Shown in pieces: positions 6,431 through 8,404 of a stretch of 8,404 bases of DNA. The notes beneath the pieces are model-generated. The model saw only the letters and a program-made list of their open reading frames with translations, did not search any database and had not been told where the DNA came from. Made by a program: the position numbers and the translations under genes. The DNA is from Nostoc sp. CHAB 5834 (lineage in GTDB: Bacteria; Cyanobacteriota; Cyanobacteriia; Cyanobacteriales; Nostocaceae). Position 1 is the stretch's first letter, and every line of letters begins with the position of its first letter. Location of the stretch: positions 1 to 8,404 of the forward strand of contig JAIVFU010000215.1 of assembly GCA_020829485.1 (NCBI GenBank), written 5' to 3'.

Positions 6431-7055
6431 TGTTCCTATTTCACCCTTTGCCGCCCGCGTGCGATTGTCCATCTATCGCAAAGGTCTAAACATTGAAATT
6501 GTCCCACCGCCAGAAGGCGGCATTAAAAGTGATGCCTATTTAGCTTTGAACCCTATGGGACAGGTGCCGACTTTGTTATTGGACTCTGGTTTTGCACTTC
6601 CAGAATCAGCAACGATCCTTGAATATCTAGAAGATGTCTTCCCAACACCATCTTTGCGACCGACTGATGTTGAGGATTTAGCCCGTGTTCGTTTATTCTT
6701 GCGCCTCCCAGATTTTCATATTCGACCATCCATCTTTGCTTTAAGAGGTATGCGAGATACAGCCAATCGCAATGAGGACGTGGTTAAAACTCAATTTGAA
6801 GTTCTGGATCAGGGCTTGTCATATATCGATCATTACCTGAGTGATGATGTCTGGGCAGTGGGTGATCGACCGTCAATCGCTGACTGCGCCCTTGTCCCCG
6901 TACTCAATATAGTTAGTTTAATGGTATCAGTCTATGACCACCCGGATCTCATTAGCAAGTATCAAAAGCTTAGTGCCTATTGGCAGGCAGCCAAGACCGA
7001 TGAAATTAACGCCAAAGTGATTGCCGAACAACTGGCTGCCATACCAAAAGCTTAG
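6417..7055 (+). CDS. Glutathione S-transferase family protein
   Basis: This is a cytosolic thiol transferase of the two-domain GST fold, 212 residues from the ATG at 6417. An open frame extends up to 6306, but the extra N-terminal residues do not belong to the fold. The N-terminal thioredoxin-like domain (1-75) starts MKLYSVPISPFAARVRL. A serine or tyrosine near the start (Ser9, Tyr4) could activate glutathione. The cis-proline motif is QVPTLLLD (Pro51) and the glutathione-contacting ES pair is in LPESATILEYL (Glu63-Ser64). The helical C-terminal domain (about 85-205) contains the N-capping box motif DRPSIADCALVPVL (150-163), which is diagnostic for GSTs. Substrate and class cannot be set from sequence; the ES/ILEYL context resembles zeta/theta-like bacterial enzymes. 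The start overlaps the preceding small gene by 14 bases, suggesting they are co-translated. Confidence 0.9.
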   Translation: MKLYSVPISPFAARVRLSIYRKGLNIEIVPPPEGGIKSDAYLALNPMGQVPTLLLDSGFALPESATILEYLEDVFPTPSLRPTDVEDLARVRLFLRLPDFHIRPSIFALRGMRDTANRNEDVVKTQFEVLDQGLSYIDHYLSDDVWAVGDRPSIADCALVPVLNIVSLMVSVYDHPDLISKYQKLSAYWQAAKTDEINAKVIAEQLAAIPKA

Positions 7056-7158
7056 GAGTCTGTGTGCAAAAGCCAGATGGAACAAAGATCCTGGACAAAT
7101 CCATCATCTTTCCTCTCACAGCATTATTAGCAAAATCATTACACAAAGGTAGGTCATC

Positions 7159-7629
7159 ATGGAAGAGGGTATGTCGGATAATCCTGGAGTAATTGCTTTT
7201 CCGCCAGCACTCTATGCTGGAACATTATTAATCGGATTAGTACTTAGTTTCGTTTTTCCAATCGACTTTTTATCGCGATCGGTAGCACTAGTTTTGGGAA
7301 TATTAGCGATTATTTGCGCGGGTTTGATAGTAACTTCAGCTTTTCGGACGATGAATCGCGCACAGACAGAGGTTAACCCTTCACGTCCAACAACAGCGAT
7401 CGTTTCGGACGGAGTTTTTAGGTTAAGCCGCAACCCAATTTATTTGTCTCTAACGCTGCTTTACATCGGCATCGCGTTGCTATTGGGTGCGCTCTGGGCA
7501 TTGCTACTATTATTGCCCCTTTTAGTGATTGTGCAAATCGGGGTTGTTCAGCGCGAAGAAAGTTACTTGGAGCGTAAATTTGGCGATGAATACTTACGCT
7601 ACAAGGCACGAGTGCGTCGCTGGGTATAA
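7159..7629 (+). CDS. Isoprenylcysteine carboxyl methyltransferase-like membrane protein
   Basis: This is an integral membrane protein of 156 residues in the ICMT/phospholipid-methyltransferase superfamily, which uses S-adenosylmethionine. Membrane segments are at about 13-33, 41-62, and a long hydrophobic stretch 94-129 that probably spans twice as a hairpin. The diagnostic elements are present: RNPIYLSLTLLYIG (91-104), and after the last helix QREESYLERKFGDEYLRYKARVRRW (131-155), which holds the conserved EE, FG..Y..Y and terminal RW. The ATG at 7159 has AAAGGTAGG five bases upstream. A second in-frame ATG at 7171 is also preceded by a GA-rich stretch and cannot be excluded. Bacterial members have varied or unknown substrates, so 'isoprenylcysteine' should not be taken as a function. 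It follows the GST gene after 103 bases and may share its transcript. Confidence 0.87.
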   Translation: MEEGMSDNPGVIAFPPALYAGTLLIGLVLSFVFPIDFLSRSVALVLGILAIICAGLIVTSAFRTMNRAQTEVNPSRPTTAIVSDGVFRLSRNPIYLSLTLLYIGIALLLGALWALLLLLPLLVIVQIGVVQREESYLERKFGDEYLRYKARVRRWV

Positions 7630-7806
7630 ATTATCCATTCAAACCCAGGTCTGATGCAGCAACTTCAATCTTGAACTGTAGTAATGCGGCTTTTTGGACA
7701 ACAAAAATGTCAAACATTGCAATTGCTACTGCTTGATATAAAAACTATGAGTTAGCCAAAATCCAAAATCTATACAGATTTATAGTTATCAACGCTAGAG
7801 GCTTCT

Positions 7807-8334
7807 ATGGCTAAATTTGATAACCATCCTACCGTGAGATGGTGGCGTGAGCAGTCTACAAACAACCCAAAAACAAGCACAGTCGCTTTGAATTCTGATT
7901 CACTCCGAACACTTTGTTTGGATGCAGGTGCTGATGATGTAGGATTTGTGGAAATTTATCGGCCCGCGATCGCAGACCAACATGCCGAAATTTTGGCAGT
8001 ATTTCCACCCACCAAAACATTGATTAGCTTTGTCTGCTGCATGAATCGGGAAAACGTTCGCACTCCAGCGCGATCAATCGCTAATCTGGAATTTCATGCC
8101 AATTACGACCATGCCGATGAAGTAGCTCGAAACCTCGTCAAAGCATTCGCGCAGATTGGTGTCCGAGCCTTGAATCCGTCAGTGGCATTCCCAATGGAAA
8201 TGGATCGTTATCCAGACAAAAAAGCCTGGGTTATATCTCATAAACCTGTGGCTGTTGAAGCAGGATTAGGACACATAAGAACTCTTGCAAAAGTCTTTTG
8301 TGATATGATTAAGAGTTTGAGAATTTACGATTAG
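7807..8334 (+). CDS. QueG/reductive-dehalogenase-like iron-sulfur protein, C-terminally truncated
   Basis: The ATG at 7807 has TAGAGG five bases upstream. Residues 1-157 resemble the N-terminal half of the 4Fe-4S proteins related to epoxyqueuosine reductase and reductive dehalogenase. The relevant features are LCLDAGADDVGFVEI (36-50), FPPTKTLISFVCCM (66-79), NYDHADEVARNLVKAF, and the characteristic WVISHKPVAVEAGLGHI (141-157). In relatives the last segment is followed by GIHRN...-type sequence and then the cysteine-rich 4Fe-4S binding region. Here the frame instead changes at about 8277 to RTLAKVFCDMIKSLRIYD and stops. The iron-sulfur ligands are therefore missing, and full-length relatives are roughly twice as long. 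It is almost certainly non-functional as a redox enzyme. The in-frame tail looks like inserted or joined foreign sequence. Confidence 0.75.
   Translation: MAKFDNHPTVRWWREQSTNNPKTSTVALNSDSLRTLCLDAGADDVGFVEIYRPAIADQHAEILAVFPPTKTLISFVCCMNRENVRTPARSIANLEFHANYDHADEVARNLVKAFAQIGVRALNPSVAFPMEMDRYPDKKAWVISHKPVAVEAGLGHIRTLAKVFCDMIKSLRIYD
7966..7973. repeat. HIP1 octamer GCGATCGC
   Basis: This is the only exact copy noticed in the window of the highly iterated palindrome that is strongly over-represented in many cyanobacterial genomes. Near matches occur at about 569, 4126, 6207, 7276 and 7396. It supports a cyanobacterial origin and has no assigned function at this site. Confidence 0.85.
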
Positions 8335-8404
8335 GACAATAACAAGCAGTGAAATTTTGGAGAGCTAAACAGCTTACCTCAAGAAAATTTAAACGACTCA
8401 CCGG
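8278..8404. other. Palindrome-rich foreign tail, possible edge of an insertion element
   Basis: From about 8278 the sequence no longer continues the iron-sulfur protein. It contains CAAAAGTCTTTTG (8288-8300), a perfect inverted repeat around one base. That sits inside a larger inverted repeat pairing AACTCTT (8280-8286) with AAGAGTT (8311-8317). The stretch is AT-rich and no transposase-like frame is visible before the window ends at 8404. Truncation of a gene exactly where such a sequence begins fits an insertion sequence or MITE end. With only one edge visible this remains an inference. Confidence 0.35.

Noticed and set aside
7630..7806. Gap between the ICMT-like gene and the iron-sulfur gene, including a nine-codon frame MSNIAIATA
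   Set aside because: No ribosome binding site or leader features. Apart from the ribosome binding site of the following gene I see nothing here.
1..8404. CRISPR arrays, tRNA or rRNA genes
   Set aside because: No regularly spaced repeats and no cloverleaf or rRNA-like sequence were seen on either strand.

Overview
The window looks like a cyanobacterial chromosome or large plasmid, probably from a filamentous Nostocales-type genome. The supporting signs are AT-leaning intergenic DNA, an exact HIP1 octamer (GCGATCGC) at 7966-7973 plus several near-HIP1 sites, and an interspersed palindromic element of the Nostoc type at 295-323. Several proteins also have the flavour of cyanobacterial families: the short PD-(D/E)XK 'subunit R-like' protein, the XRE regulator and the N6-adenine methylase. 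This assignment rests on pattern recognition, not on a database search.

Left part (1-3626). A possible gene tail enters at the left edge (1-108). A short unrecognised reading frame (234-461), probably a remnant, carries the palindromic repeat in frame. A minus-strand PD-(D/E)XK nuclease-like gene (504-1134) is split by a single-base frameshift in a homopolymer. Facing away from it across a short intergenic region with a good promoter candidate is a large unrecognised, probably all-helical protein (1216-3075). It is followed by ybaK (3159-3626), which encodes a Cys-tRNA(Pro) deacylase with the conserved lysine in place. A 37-bp imperfect direct repeat occurs at 211-247 and 3095-3131, and its differences look coding-constrained.

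Middle (3781-6309). A small XRE-type regulator (3796-4044) precedes a type ISP/Eco57I-like N6-adenine DNA methyltransferase (4174-6309). The methylase keeps its catalytic motifs but loses homology at about 6137-6199. It runs out of frame into unrelated sequence, so the C-terminal specificity region is missing.

Right part (6200-8404). After this junction comes a different-looking same-strand cluster. It holds a 76-residue protein with a likely coiled coil that overlaps the next start by 14 nt, a glutathione S-transferase, a four-helix membrane protein of the isoprenylcysteine/phospholipid methyltransferase type, and the N-terminal half of a QueG/reductive-dehalogenase-like iron-sulfur protein. 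That last gene breaks at about 8277 and continues into palindrome-rich DNA that could be the edge of an insertion element. The first three look like a small detoxification or redox/methylation cluster, but no shared pathway can be shown from the sequence.

Overall, this is accessory DNA with several broken genes: one frameshift, two truncations and one probable remnant. It contains parts of restriction-modification-type functions. I do not see a complete, clearly new system. The best candidates for something undescribed are the large 1216-3075 protein beside the nuclease-like gene and the coding-constrained direct repeat.
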